This document shows positions 24,408 to 37,494 of a stretch of 64,000 nucleotides of DNA, one piece after another; within the stretch, counting starts at the first letter, position 1; each line of letters starts with the position of its first letter. The notes beneath the pieces are model-generated. The model was not told the origin of the DNA. It searched no databases and saw only the letters and a program-made list of their open reading frames with translations. The position numbers and the translations under genes were made by a program. Source of the DNA: Echinarachnius parma (Eukaryota; Echinodermata; Echinoidea; Clypeasteroida; Echinarachniidae); NCBI GenBank assembly GCA_037951105.1, contig JBAMJV010001790.1, positions 1-64,000 of the forward strand, given 5' to 3'.

Positions 24408-27259
24408 TAACGGAATTACATTCAGAGACGTTTTTTGCTCATTATTTCATTCCCTGCGCAATATTCTCATGACTTAAGTAAATTTTGATACTTATATAAG
24501 TTGTATGGGTAACCAGGCTACAACATGATAGGGAAATGGTTTTATATCTTCCATGTGTTGTTGCACACTAGACCAATATGTGTGACCGTAACGGAATTAC
24601 CGGAGAATGGAGTTTTTTTTTTGCTACAAGTTTGCGTTGAGTTTCTCTGAAATATAAGACACTTTGAAACTGATTTTATGTATTTTTTGTATCTTGATAA
24701 TGTCAACTTCATTTTGGAACAAGTACGTGCATAAACAACACAATAATAAGTTCACAAATTCACTTTTTTGAAAAAAGACCACTGTAACGGAATTACACAA
24801 ATTTGTAACGGAATTACATCTCTGAAAGTTACAAGGAAAACTCAATTATTTTGCACTCAACTTTTCTTACATGCTAATGCAAACATCAAGGCTATCTAGC
24901 ACTTGAATATAAACCATAATTTGACATATCTGTAAAGCAATTTTTGAACTTGTTATGTGTAAAATAAATGAAAATATGGCCAAAATACAAATAAGAGTGA
25001 AATTTTAAAAAAATATTGCTAAACTCCAGCTTTATTTCGGTTTATTTTCAGCTTTATATTAGTAGGCAAGAAATTAAAAAGGATTGCATCAATTAAATGA
25101 AAGAAAAATCCTAGAAACTATGTCCACTAAAGTGTGTAACGGAATTACACAACTTAAGCAGTGGGATCAACTTTTCCACAAATTGGTACATGAACAACAA
25201 CAAATTCACATTTTAGCTTTAATACTTTTCAAAAATCAATAATTTGACAATAATAACCATATTTGAAGTAAAAAATAGCAACATTTTTGAATTTTTCCTT
25301 TACTTCAAGAAAAATGGTTAAATTGTGAAAAAACCCAAAGTAAAAAAAAAAAAAAAGTACCTACATTATGTGACATGCTAAAGAACTGCACATCATCAAT
25401 ATCAAGAAACATTTAAACAATTTAAAATCACAAACAGGTCAAATAATTCAACTTTCAATGCTATAAAGCCTCGTAAACTTCCTGAATATTGGAAATCTGT
25501 GTGAATGGAAATGCATTGTGAATGGGCAATTCCACTGTTACAGAATGATATATAAGTGATTTTTAGCTCTGTTTTCTTAATCATATTTAAAATTCCTTTC
25601 ACTTCCACAGTTTTTACAACTTTAATAACTGGCAGGGGTACTAGAGGTACAAATCTATAACACTGTAGCGTCAGGAGACCAAAATACAATCATAACGGAA
25701 AGGGGTCTTTTATTCAACACTAACTTTGTAATGATTTTCTGCAAAAGCTACCACAAAAAATTCTTCATTGGTAATAAAAACTTATCATTCAAGTTACAAA
25801 CTTGAATTTGGTACATCTTTTTTCCAGAAATGATCTATTTTAACCTCTGAAATTACCTTATTAGACAAACGAATGTCACTGTAACGGAATTACGCCTGTG
25901 AAATCCACCCATGAATCCACCCATGAAAATGCAATTTCTTGGTTACATTTTTCTGCGTACAGTCTATAGTAAAGAATTTGTATGCATTGTTAATTTGTAT
26001 GCAGTGTTAAACAATGTATGCATTGTTAAACTCTTACATAAGGACCAGAACAAATCCTGAATTTATGTGTGTGCGTAACAGAATTACAAACAAATCAAGA
26101 TTTGTTATATAAACTCTTGTTATATTCTAAAATTATTCTTTTAAAAAATTCATCCTAAAGTGATCTTAATTTACTCTCAAATCAATTTAGAATGCGTTTT
26201 CATTCATTTCATGAAATACATGTACGGATATAAACATGTATGATCCAAATACAAAAAGTTAGCATATTATATAAAATATAAAAATCGAATTGCAAAAAAT
26301 GAAAGACACCTTTAGGAATTCCCATTTGAAAATGCAAATAGTTTGTACATCTTCTTTGATCTGCATACAGAAGCACACTGAACACTCAATGAATTCTGAC
26401 TTTATGATAATGAATAAAACATATCTTAGCCTGTATTATGTAGTTTTGAATATCTTGAAGCCTATTCTGTATTTATGTTTGATTATATATGCTTCAGTTT
26501 AATACAAATTTACATAATTAATGGTGAGTTATGAGCCCTTAACTGATCAATGATATTCAAATCTACATACAAAATTATTAATATTAAATCTCCTTAAAAG
26601 TTGAAGGTATGATTTATATCTTAAAATACATCAATGTAAATTAATGTGAGAAAATAAATGTAGAACCAGTGTCATACTAATTACTGGATATTTTTAAATT
26701 TTTGTTATTGTTTTTGTTTTTCCCTTTCTAAAGTACAAACATGAATCTGCTGCATCTTCATAATTTCAGTCAAGTGGGTCTTGCTGGAAACTAATTTAAT
26801 GATAGAACATTATCATCTCTATTATGTTCATGGAGAAATTAGAGAAATTATCTATCGTGTATCAATTTAGTTAAATCACCATTGATGCAATATGAAGCAT
26901 GTGAGGTAATGAGTCACATAAAGTAACATTGTACAGTACATGTATGTATAATGACTTATTGTCTACAGGGCTACAGTTCATGCTATTTAAAGGGTATTTC
27001 TACATTCAGAACAAGAAAAAATGTTATTTTCAGCAATATCATTCAATACCTTACAAACCATGTGCATGTAATTCCGTTACGTAACGGAATTACTAATACT
27101 GTTACGCCATTTTTGGAAAAAGTAGTGACATTATTTCAGAAAATTATGTTGGAAGTTCTTAGGACTATGGTGAAGGAAGAGAATTCACAATGATATGACT
27201 AAAGAACAAGTAATAAGATATTGAGAAAAACTTAAAACGTTTTATCGTAACGGAATTAC
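24408..27259. repeat. Array of TAACGGAATTAC motifs
   Basis: Exact + strand copies start at 24408, 24589, 24785, 24806, 25137, 25882, 27082 and 27248. One exact copy is inverted at 27068-27079 and forms a perfect 26-bp palindrome with the copy at 27082. A one-mismatch copy is at 26076 and weaker ones near 25534, 25692 and 27606. The sequence between them is AT-rich and unrelated. Confidence 0.93.
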
Positions 27260-27930
27260 GATCAAATGTGCATAGATTTTTAAAATTTCTCAAAAAAATA
27301 TGCAATGAAGTTACTGCCCATGCTTTACAATTTGTGATTGTTACAACATCGTATGGAAAATATGAGAAAATGAGCAGAAACAGTCATTGAATTAAAAGAT
27401 TCACTTTATTTTCACAAAATGAAGCTGATTTATGAATAAAAGGTCATAAATTTCTGTTCAATTCAAGCAGAAATATTTGAAAAACCAATCGAGCTATATA
27501 CAAACGGTTTTCAGTTTCCTAAAATTCAAGTTTTCCTCTATTGATAACAGTTTGATTTAGGGAAGATTGCTCAACTTTGAGATGTGGTGTTTTTGCCTTC
27601 TCTCATACGGAATTGCCCAGCTGCATGACTGTGCGGGGCGCGCCGGGGTAGCTAGCCTAGTCGATCGTAGTAGTACTCGCTAGATCGGCTTTCATATAAA
27701 CGCAGCGGATTTCTTGTCGTTGTAAGTTGCATTCGACATCGTCTTTCTTGTACTTTTTTGTCATTTGTTTTCTTCTGTTAGTTTTCTACTACAAAATATG
27801 AATTTTTGAGGAAAAAGAGGTTTTCCGTGATTTTCATCGGAATACCGGAATGGAGAAAACAATACTGGAACACGCACACACCGGACGGATTCCGGTATTC
27901 CGTCCGTTCCGACCCAGGCTTAGTTATTAT

Positions 27931-28561
27931 GTACAAATATTGCACTTACCTCCCATAATATATTAAATAATTTGTAATGAATTGTTCTACAGTCCCTTAT
28001 TTCTAACTTGCATTTATAATTTTAAACTGAAACAAAAATAGTCATGCAACTACAATGAGATTTTGTTTCCCCCTTTAGATTGTGTTCTCTCTTGCTTCAA
28101 TTGAACGTCATTCACAACATCGTACTTAGTGAATATTGCATGCTGCCCTCTTTTGGTGATGATTTTGTGTAGCATAAAGATTTCAATAATGCAGTGCGAT
28201 GATATGAAAATGTTAACAGGTGAACCCTGCCTGCATTGATCAATGTCAAATTATGGATTTGTAAGAATGAATCCCTGCTTTTTGCGGCCTTATGTAACTA
28301 AAAAAAATTGATACGAACGAAAGATACAACTAATATGTGTCATTGTGAAAATAATGTACTATGTTTGAATGTGTGTGTGCATTTGTCTGTGTGCGTGTGT
28401 GTGTCTTTCTGTATGTACATGTATGTCTGTATATGTGTGTTTACATGTCTGCATATATATTCATGTTTAAGTGTTTGCATGTAAAGCATTCACACCTATT
28501 CTCAGTGATTTGTTCGAATGATAAAATAATAAATTAACAAGAAATATCAACCTGTATAATG
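27931..28561. other. No gene seen
   Basis: AT-rich, with GT-rich text near 28370-28440. Confidence 0.5.
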
Positions 28562-29068
28562 TTATGGGTAGTACAGTTTTGGTAAGCCTGAGCTGTAGTA
28601 AAACTAATAATTATAACTCCACCATGCTCGAAAGGTATAGTAAATGACTTAAGTAAAAAGCCTGTTATCATTCAAAAAGAGCCATTAAAACACAAGAGGG
28701 CGCTCTCTAAAAAAGCATTGCTTTCAACCATTTTTCATAAAAAATTATGCATGTGATATTTTTAATATAATAATTAAATAGAGAGATCATCAACAACTAT
28801 TTAAAAACCTCTTTCGAAAATGTTTGAAAAAGTGTATCCATTTGTTTATTTTTTTTAAAATCATCGAATAAATCAGTGCCCCAGATTGATTACGATTGGA
28901 TATATTTATTGAAATTATAGCCGTTTCTGAACCGATTTTGATCAAATAAAGTTTATTCTGCCATTAAAATTGTATGCTCTTTCAAATTTAACACTCAGTT
29001 TTTCATTATCTCACAAAAAAATTATTTCGTGCAGCGCCCTCTATACCAAAACTGAACTACCCCTTTAA
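28562..29068. mobile_element. TTAA-type short element, family D (about 507 bp)
   Basis: Left GGGTAGTACAGTTTTGG and right CCAAAACTGAACTACCCC are inverted. The right flank is TTAA, the left decayed to TTAT. Related ends at 30548 and near 44369. Confidence 0.75.
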
Positions 29069-30198
29069 GTTGTTTTTATATTCAAAATCAGATATGTCCA
29101 CATTAACTAAAGCTTCTCACGAGTATAGCGGTAACAAAATGTTTGAATATCATTGCCCAAAAAGTCTGGATGATTGTGATGATTAAATTTGCAGTCATTA
29201 TTAATGTGATTTCTCTGAAATCTTTCAATTTATTTGAAATGTATAAGAAATGGTGTGAAACGCTAGCTTGACAGATGATGACTTTTAATAATACTTTAGG
29301 GAATATATTAACCCACATATTAAACATGGCAATTATTTGGTGGAGGGCTCAAAAGTAGAATTACATTTCGCTTGTTCAAAGTTGATCGAGTGATCGAGAA
29401 TAATCACCAACAATCAAAAGCTCAACAGTTATGTTTGCTTTGGACACGTAATGGATCCCTATTAATACTCTCTTTGATCTTTTGAAGAATGCAATTGTGA
29501 AGGGCCTTTGAAATTCAGGTTTGGTCGAAGATTGCTTGGTGATTGTCAAATAGAATTCCCACTTCTTTATCAGAACCTTGTCAAACCTTTGTTTGAATAA
29601 CAAGCAGGCAAATGTGGGAAGATCAAACACTGAAACCAACATTTGAAGTTTCCAGCTGAGTTCGGTTCCACTTTTTTTTCTGTGTCAAGAAACGTTTTCT
29701 TCTTTCTTTTTTCATTTCTCTGTTCATTTTATTATTATTTTTACTACCTTCTTTTTTCTTTGATGATGCCCCCTTTCCTTCTGCATTTATAAAATATTTC
29801 ACCACCCATAATTGTTTTGTTCTTATAGTTTGTCACTCTCCATTGTTTCTTTCTCCTCCTGTTGATTTTCTCTTCATTTACAAAATGTTTAATTGTGTGT
29901 AAATAAATTATTAATCATTTTATTCTCTTTCTTTACTTCCTGTAGATGTTCCTTTTGTCACAAGAAAACCAGAAAGGAAAGGTAAGAAAGTATATTCATT
30001 TTTCATTTTTACATTATTACTTAAATGTATGTATTATTAGCTTGTTAAAATGTCATCGGCTTCCAAAGTTTGAAACTTTTTGCACTAAAAATGCACTTTG
30101 TCTGAAATGTATTATTGATATTGCTTCTGATTTCTACAATTATACAGTCATGATTTTCTTTGAATGATTTCTTTGCGATCAATTACATTTTTCTATAG
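29069..30198. other. No gene seen
   Basis: AT-rich with a pyrimidine-rich tract near 29670-29870. Confidence 0.5.
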
Positions 30199-30268
30199 TC
30201 CAATCAGTCTGCAATTTGGATATCACAGCATAATCCAATCAGTCTGCAATTTGGATATCACAGCATAA
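30199..30268. repeat. Two identical 35-bp tandem copies
   Basis: TCCAATCAGTCTGCAATTTG unit at 30199 and 30234. Confidence 0.93.
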
Positions 30269-30461
30269 TCCTATTTTCTGATAACATCTTTGAATTCGGG
30301 CATGTTAACTTATGTTTTCATGACCATAATTTGACAAAAGGCTTTATGATATTGATCAAGATAAGATAATTTTGTGTATTATTTATTTGAGAGTTTTATT
30401 AGGACAGGAAATTGCCTTTCCTAATCCTAAAAAATGATATAAATATTTGTATTGTTTGCAT

Positions 30462-30551
30462 TTAACCCATTCAGGACTGGTCCCAATAATCTGGCTTGGG
30501 TCTATGGAGAATACATGTTGTAGCAAATTCAGTCCGTCCTGAACGGGTTAA
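30462..30551. mobile_element. 90-bp TTAA element, family B
   Basis: TTAA CCCATTCAGGACTGG at the left, CCTGAACGGG TTAA at the right. Related copies at 47646 and partial ones at 36334, 37445, 41431, 42050, 44134 and 60967. Confidence 0.85.
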
Positions 30552-30881
30552 AGGGATAGTGCAGTTCTGGTCAAACTGAATGTTAGTAACTGAAACATGT
30601 AGGTTATCATTAAAACCTTACAGTTATGATTAAATGATGCTTGAATGTTAGAAAAAACATATGAACTTCAAAGTTACAGGGCTGTTTCATTGAAGCTGTT
30701 GACACAAGAAAGCCCACTCCAGCCACCTGGAAGTTATAAACATTGTATTATTTTTAAATATATCTGAATGTGATGTTTTCTTTCAAAAATCGTTCAATAG
30801 AGGTATCATTCAAAAAAGAATTTTTTATTCCGATTGGATATTTTCAAACAATGTTGATCAAAGTGTATTCTGTCCCTTTAA
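30548..30881. mobile_element. TTAA element, family D, sharing its TTAA with the element before it
   Basis: TTAAAGGGATAGTGCAGTTC at the left, TCTGTCCCTTTAA at the right. Confidence 0.75.
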
Positions 30882-31178
30882 AAGAAGTTTGAGAACAAAT
30901 ATAATGTGTCCTGTTTAGGTAGAAAGTTTGGACTTTATTCTTCTATTGTTAACTTACAGTATATGCCACATTTTTAAAAATCAAGAAATGATTGCTGGAT
31001 TTTATGGCAGTTTATCTTCTTTATAAAAAAGGAGCTGTTTAATTTTCTTGGTTTGAACCTCCACTCTAATGTTTATGAGGTCATTTGAGGTCATCATGAA
31101 TATCATATTAGTTGAGGGAGAACCACTTTTCTGGCCCCCAGGGCCTTTGATGATGTTGGTCTGAGGTCCCTTAAGACC

Positions 31179-31439
31179 TTGTCACATATCACCGGATGTC
31201 ATTACGGTTGCCCGCCGGAGAGCCAAATTTACAACCCGTTCATCTCCGTTCTTTTGCATTTCTTGTCAGTTTTTTATTCGGCGAATGTGTTCCTTGTCAG
31301 GCGATGTACTTGTATTTGTTCTATCCAGCAGAATGTTTTGTACATGAAGCAATGGAAATGACTTTCACCACCGGAGAATTTGATTTTGCAAATTTCTATC
31401 CGTCAGTGTCCTTTTACGATATCGGGTGATATGTGACAA
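31179..31439. mobile_element. 261-bp inverted-repeat element
   Basis: TTGTCACATATCACC at the left and its exact complement at the right, with weaker matching inward (CGGATGTC/GATATCGG). Confidence 0.85.
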
Positions 31440-31759
31440 CCCCTTTATCACATTATCTTGTCTCCAAAACATCCTGATGATTACAATTTATCCTCATTCA
31501 TGAATGAACTCAAACCATCCATCAATTTTTCCCAGGCGAATTTCTCAGGGGGCTGGTTATGTTTGCAAGAATACCATCCTTCCAATAAAAAAATAAAAAA
31601 TAGACTGGAAAGAACTCTATGACCAAAATGTGTTGGTTTTTGCCTGAAACTGGCTGATTTGTATTTAAAAATGTGATGATTTAGCCTGACATAGAAGCTG
31701 AGTTTTGCCCTGAAATGAGCTAATTTTGCCCTAAAGTGTGATGGCGATCGTGCCTGAAT

Positions 31760-32890
31760 ACAAGGTTGTTCTTCAAATCAGCATCTTTTATTGGGTTTGG
31801 TTTTTCTTGGTTATGCGCTTATATGGATGATTATGTTGACATTGACTTGATTTCCATATCAATGAGGCTTCCCCTTTTGTATTCCAAAGTATAATTTTGG
31901 TTTCCTTGTACGATTACTAGTATTTTCAAAACTCTTGCGGCACCCAAATTAATATTCAAATGAGCATGTTTTATTGAATTTGGGTTTTCCAGGCAATACA
32001 CTTATTTCATGGATGATGATTTTGTTGACATTGACTAGATTACCATCATGATGAGACATCCCCTTTTTTTCTACCAAAATGAGTCATGCCCATATTTCAA
32101 CAGGTCTGTAATCGCCACCAATTAATTACACTTGAGGGATAAGGGAACTTTAATCATGCAAAACAACTCGTCGCTTAATTCGTCATCTGGGTCAATACAA
32201 AAAAATGGTCTAGTGAAACATTAAATTTATAGTACTTTGGTCATTCATGTTGCATCAGAGTTGAGTTTGTCATCTATGTTATTGTTATTACCTACTTGTC
32301 ATATTTTGACTTCTACTGTTCAATATATTGCTTGATGAGCTGAAAATAACATTGCACTCGATATAAAATGCCAAGGGAAAATATGATGATGAATAATTTT
32401 GCAAAAGTGTACATGACACACAACACAACCAGTAAAAAAAATGTTAATCTTTTTATGTGCTTTATATTCATGATATCTGTTAATGATAGATTAATTTCAG
32501 GGCTGCCATCAGGCAATATCATCTGAACATAATTTGCATATTTCCTATAAAAGATGATCATGAATATCAGCTAAAACTGAAATTCATTGTGAAATATAAA
32601 TTAGCGCATTGAAACATTGTTCGTACAAATATTTGTCATCAATGTTTATTTAAAAAGAGGAAGATAACTTTGACTGTGACTGTATGTAGCATGATTCAAA
32701 CCACTAATATCAATGAATCATGCAGTTGTACATTGTGTGATAAATAGTACTTTGAAACATCGTTCGTGCAAATATTTTTCATCAATGTTTACTGAAATTT
32801 AAAAAAGGAAGATCTTTTTTACTGTGACTTTATGTAGAATGATTCACTGCACTGTTATATCTATGAATCACGAGTGTGCACATTGCCTCT
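31760..32890. repeat. Two separate diverged duplications
   Basis: About 180-bp copies at 31790 and 31970 (TGTTGACATTGACT, CATCCCC/CTTCCCC blocks) and 146-bp copies at 32611 and 32757 (GAAACAT-GTTCGT-CAAATATTT). No gene is seen here or up to 33189. Confidence 0.75.
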
Positions 32891-33189
32891 GACTGATCAA
32901 TAGTAATACCACTTCGTCAATCTAAGCTGTCCTCGAACACTGCATTTCATCTCGGTTAAGCCTTCCATTGCCATTGGCTTATATTTAAATGCAATTAATT
33001 AGTGGCTTTTCCACCGTGGTGGTATTGAGCGGATAAACTAAGTAGCCTGCGGCAATGGCCTTCAGTGTTGAATCATAAATGTCTGGTGTTAATCATTTTA
33101 ATCATTAATCCTAGCTAGCTAAGACTCAAAGCCATTACTGAGATTGAATGATGCTGTTAAAATGTTTTTCATTATGTAGTATTGCCGGA

Positions 33190-33540
33190 TTGCCATGTGA
33201 GGGATTGAATTGTGCTTCAGAATATTTGTATTAACTCAATAATATCTGGGAGATTAAATTGCGCTGTAGAACATTATTGAACACTCAATACTCTCTGGGG
33301 GGTTAAATGTACAACTGGTGCACATTTTGATAACTCAATACTCTTGTAGGGGTTTAAATGTACATACTGTAAAACATGGGTGCACCAGCATTTTGAAAAC
33401 TCAATACTCTTGTAGGGGTTTAAATGTACATAAAACATGGGTGCACCAGCATTTTGAAAACTCAATACTTTCCGGGAGATTAAATTGCACTCTATTATTA
33501 AACATTATTTTCATTACTCATTGCCATTTGGGAGATTATA
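33190..33540. repeat. About five tandem copies of roughly 65-70 bp
   Basis: ACTCAATACTCT, GGGTTTAAATGTACAT and GGGTGCACCAGCATTTTGA recur; the middle copies are nearly identical. Confidence 0.85.
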
Positions 33541-33639
33541 GTAATATGGAGGGGGAAAAAAATTTCTACTGTATCAGGTGTTCAGGTTTTTGAATGCTTG
33601 TTTCTCATGTTGCTTGAGCATGTAGAGTTTACTGTTCAA

Positions 33640-33845
33640 GCAGGGCTCGAGATTAGCACAAGCCGCTGGCCTGGGGCCACCAAAAATAAGTTTTCGGGCT
33701 TCGGGCCACTAAAATGTTTCAATAACAAAAAAATACTTTTGAACTTTTGGGGCCACTCAATTCTGATTTTAGACTGGTCAGCAACATTTGACAATTCTCT
33801 ATTTACTTGCCTGACTGGGCCACTCACTATTGAAACTTCATTTTA
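33640..33845. mobile_element. Relic of the CAGGGCTCGA hAT-like family
   Basis: CAGGGCTCGAGATTAGCAC at the left, then alternating GGGCCACT/GGCCACCAAAA blocks as in the copy at 54133. The right terminus is missing. Confidence 0.65.
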
Positions 33846-34012
33846 GCAATGGTGTAAAGATTATTGCCAATGTCACATGGGCCCCCTTCTCTTGGGGGTC
33901 AAAGAGCACATGAGTTGAGTCACTATCAGATTGCCTTCCATGGGAGAACTGGAGAACGAGGAGAAATTGATTGGACGCCAACCTAACATCCAATCCTGGG
34001 GCATAGCTGAAA

Positions 34013-34188
34013 GGGGACCATCTACAAAGTACGTACGCACGAGAGGGGGGAGGGGGGGGGGGGGGGGGGGGGGTTCACGCTAATGCGTAAGATATATTCA
34101 ACCACATGCGTAAAAAGGTGCATACAGGGGGGAAGGGGGGGGGTCAATTTCGGACAATAATTTGCGTACATACTTTGTAGATGGCCCC
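34013..34188. mobile_element. 176-bp inverted-repeat element carrying a long G run
   Basis: GGGGACCATCTACAAAGTAC at the left, GTAGATGGCCCC at the right, plus internal CGTACGCA/TGCGTACA. G runs at about 34046-34073 and 34131-34143. Confidence 0.85.
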
Positions 34189-35785
34189 AAGGAGGAAGGG
34201 GTTGGGGTAAGAGGGGCACATGCCCTCCATCCCAATAACTTAACAGAAACAATACAATACAACAATGGAAATCCATAAAATATAAGAAATTAAATTCATA
34301 TAACAAAATATAGTCAAACCTGCTATAGTGACCACCTGTTTATAAAGACCAACTCTATTGACCTTTATTGACTCCCAAGAAAACACTCTGCATGTCAGTG
34401 AACCTGTCTTTAAAGTGCACTTGCTTATAAAGACTGTTTATTCTATTAACCTTGGGGGGTGTGTGTAGACAGGTTTCACTGTACAAAGAGTATGCGCCCC
34501 CCCCCCCCCCCCCTCCCTATCCACACATCAGTCGACTGACACTACCCCACTGATGCAATCCATCCCTGTGCCTAAGTGCAAGATGTGTCCTATTCATATT
34601 TCATTTTCCCCTTTACAAATAATTTGACAGAAACAATAGCAAAACAAAAAATAACCCCATAAAAATAAAGGGTGAAAACTATTATAAAGCAAAGAAATAA
34701 ATGTGACCTTACATCACAAAACGACCAATCATTCGGGAAAACTGATTGTGCTGATTTTCATTTAACATTATAGAAGTCATTACCTTTAAAATGGTATATG
34801 ATTTGTCATGTTTGGACGAAGCAAACCCTTTCAAAATGAACGTCAAAGATTTGGAATATGGATGAGGCATTTTTAAAATAAGGGAGAAACGGGCCGCTTA
34901 AAAGATCGGTGTCTATTCAAGCGCTGTAATAAGATCACATTTATTAGATGAAAAATAATATTTAAACATGGTTTCCGACGCTCAAAACTTCACAGGAGGT
35001 AGATTAAGATATGCTTATTCAGGAAATACCAAAATCCTAAATCTCATATTTTGAACAAAATTTGACTATTTTAGCTAGTAAAAGGAAAGAAACTACCACA
35101 GCAACATAGCGGTCGTTTTGTGGTGTAAGGTCACAAATGGAGTGTATTCCCCCCCCCCACCCCCACCCCCACATCAGTCAGATCATGCTACCCACCCATC
35201 TCATCCAATCCAGCATCCCTGGGCTCGAGTGCAAGATGTTTTCCTCACTCTATCACATTCCCTTAGGGCTCAGGATTTATTGACTGGTGCTGATCAATAG
35301 TTTAATCCTCAGGGGTTTCTAGTAGTTCATCATTGACTCGCAGATTATTTTTCTGGTGATTTTCAATTTTTGCAGCTTTTTGCCGTTGCCCACTTCTTCC
35401 CCCTTTCCCAATTTTCCCCTCATCCTCTTGGATCTTCATATCTTCAACCGTTCATTAGCTTCCACATCAGCGAAAAAATTAATATTTTTATTTCGGGGGC
35501 TCCATTTTCGGGGCTACTTTTCCAACTTTCGGGGGCTACAAATATCCGGGCTCTTTTTCGAATTTCAGTGGCTACTAATAAGCTATAATGCTGTAAATGA
35601 TCATTTTATAAGCATTTGTTTAACAATCCAAACAGAAAATCCCACAAAAAATCCCGAAAATCCAAAAAAGATCGCCGCCCCCGTGTATTTTTTTCGCTGT
35701 TCCACATCAAGCACAAAACCCCCTTCTGAATTTTCCAGAATGTCCACCATCTTATCAACCCATTAAATATGAGTTGATGATAATA
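34189..35785. other. No gene seen; C runs at 34497-34513 and near 35150
   Basis: Noncoding. An inverted pair around GACCTTACATCACAAAACGACC (34705) and GGTCGTTTTGTGG-GTAAGGTCAC (35110) suggests another old element of about 430 bp. Confidence 0.55.
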
Positions 35786-36317
35786 CAGGGTGGCCCAAAA
35801 AAAACGGAACGGGGCACTTCCCAAAATATAATACCACAATGTTTATGTTCATCGGATAGGGTGTCCTTTGCAATGAAAAACGATACCAAGAACAGTAATT
35901 TTGGTCAGGTCGTTATTTGTTTAAGGACGCAGTGAGTGAGACCATGTCAGGTGCCGATTTATGTCGATTTCGACCTAGTCAATACCAGTTTAACCGCACT
36001 CCTTGCCCGTAATACCATTCAGCGACCTTGCCCATTCTCTCGGCACACGGCTGAATGCACACTAACAATAGTGCGCGATGCTCAACGCGTATGAACGGCG
36101 GTTCGTGCGATTCATCAAGCGGTGGCTCAATACAAATTTACAAAAAAGAGAACCTGACATGGTGTCACTCACAGCGCCCTAAAACAAAAACTACACAACC
36201 AAATTGACTGTTCTTGGTATCGTTGTTCATTTGAAAAGACGCTCTATCCGATGGACATAATACATTTGTTACTATATTTTGGGAAGTGCCCCGTTCCGTT
36301 TTTTTGGGGCCACCCTG
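35786..36317. mobile_element. 532-bp mariner-like non-autonomous element
   Basis: TA target duplications (35784-35785, 36318-36319). Ends CAGGGTGGCCCAAAAAAAAC and the complement continue inward for roughly 150 bp with CGGAACGGGGCACTTCCCAA and CATCGGATAG. CAGGGTG termini are typical of mariner elements. No transposase frame. Confidence 0.88.
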
Positions 36318-36333
36318 TATAACATGCAGTATG

Positions 36334-36392
36334 ATTCTCCATTGACCACAGCCCGAGTAGTTTGAGGACCCGTCCTTAATATAATGGGTTAA
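36334..36392. mobile_element. Partial family B copy
   Basis: GATTCTCCATTGACCACAGC and ATGGGTTAA match family B in reverse. Confidence 0.55.
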
Positions 36393-36439
36393 ACCTGTAA
36401 TGCTCATTCTCTACTGTGTACATTTTAATATGCTCATAT

Positions 36440-37110
36440 AATTAATTCTCATATTTCACAAAATCACCCATCCAACTATTAACCCCCTTGACTACGGGAA
36501 CCGGGTGGGTTGTGTGCAAAGTCTATAGATGGGGATTTCACAAACTCGTAGGGTTAATCCTTTTATAAAAACTGAGCAGAGTAATTTTGTAAGTAATTGT
36601 AGCTCTTGTGCTCCTCACTGTAAACAATCCTGCACTGGGTGAAACATGGCTGGAATACAGCGGTGATTCAATATATATTGCATCACACAAAAAGAAGATT
36701 TACACACAAAAACATGATTGATTTCATGCAATTTCAACCCACCCAACCCCCAGACAAGATATTAAATGTTTGTGCTAGTTTGTTATTATGCTTACGTCTC
36801 ATTAACTTTTTTCATTTGTATTTCTCTAGTGATATTGAAGTTTGTTGTCCTTGAACTAGGATTGATATTTTTCTCCATTTTGCCCTGTCAAGTTTAATTA
36901 TTTCTTTCCAGTTCTCATATTTCACTAAATCACTCAACCAACAACAGTTACTTACTTTTCCAATAATACATCCATTGGATTTGCAGAATGTTCTGGCATC
37001 TCTTGCACTCCTTCAAGTTTTGTTGTAAATAATCCTGTGAAACATGGCTGGAATTCAGCAACGATTCATATCATCTCACCTCTCACAAAAAGGAGATTTT
37101 AAGAAAAGAG
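36440..37110. repeat. Diverged duplication of about 440 bp
   Basis: TTCTCATATTTCAC-AAATCAC and GTGAAACATGGCTGGAAT-CAGC-A-CGATTCA occur twice, in the same order. The family A copy at 36479 lies in the first half. Confidence 0.7.
36479..36557. mobile_element. 79-bp TTAA element, family A
   Basis: TTAA on both sides; CCCCCTTGACTACGGGAACC left end. Confidence 0.83.
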
Positions 37111-37444
37111 ATTCCTCACGCGATTTCACCCCTCCCCGCTCCTAGACACAAGATTAAATGTTGTTGCTATTTTGTTGTATTTTCAAAGCCACCAGGGTAC
37201 ATTTACTATTAAAATATAGCAGGCTGAATGAACACAGTTGTTGACACAGATTCTATGACCAAACATGAATTTAAAGGAATTGTTTTGCTTTTGTACATCA
37301 TCTCAAAATGTTCACCTTGATTATAATATAAATAGTCAAGGTGGCGATAGCCCTTAAAATTGAATATTGGACCTGGACTATTTAAAGTGGTCTTGTTCTT
37401 TGAACTCATCGAAGACCAGTTGATTTTGGTATAACTTACACACT

Positions 37445-37493
37445 CCTTAGACCCCAGCCCAAGTATACTCAGGACCAGTCCTGAATGGGTTAA
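37445..37493. mobile_element. Partial family B copy
   Basis: ACCCCAGCCCAAGTATACTC and CTGAATGGG TTAA. Confidence 0.6.
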
Positions 37494-37494
37494 T

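Larger units (their letters stand above)
23705..27922. mobile_element. 4.2-kb hAT-like non-autonomous transposon with perfect 8-bp target-site duplication
   Basis: Ends TAGGCCTGAGTC and GACCCAGGCTTA are inverted repeats (10 of 12) flanked by GTTATTAT on both sides (23697-23704, 27923-27930). Subterminal CGGAATCCGGTATTCCG-type palindromic text lies at about 23725-23790 and 27837-27912. Inside are a second inverted pair (GCAGCTGGGCAATTCC, at about 24388 and 27608), a 136-bp hairpin and an array of TAACGGAATTAC motifs. No frame exceeds about 106 residues, so no transposase is present. Confidence 0.85.

Noticed and set aside
35356-35766. 136-codon ORF
   Set aside because: No recognisable domain; composition and context are intergenic, ending next to a mariner-like element.
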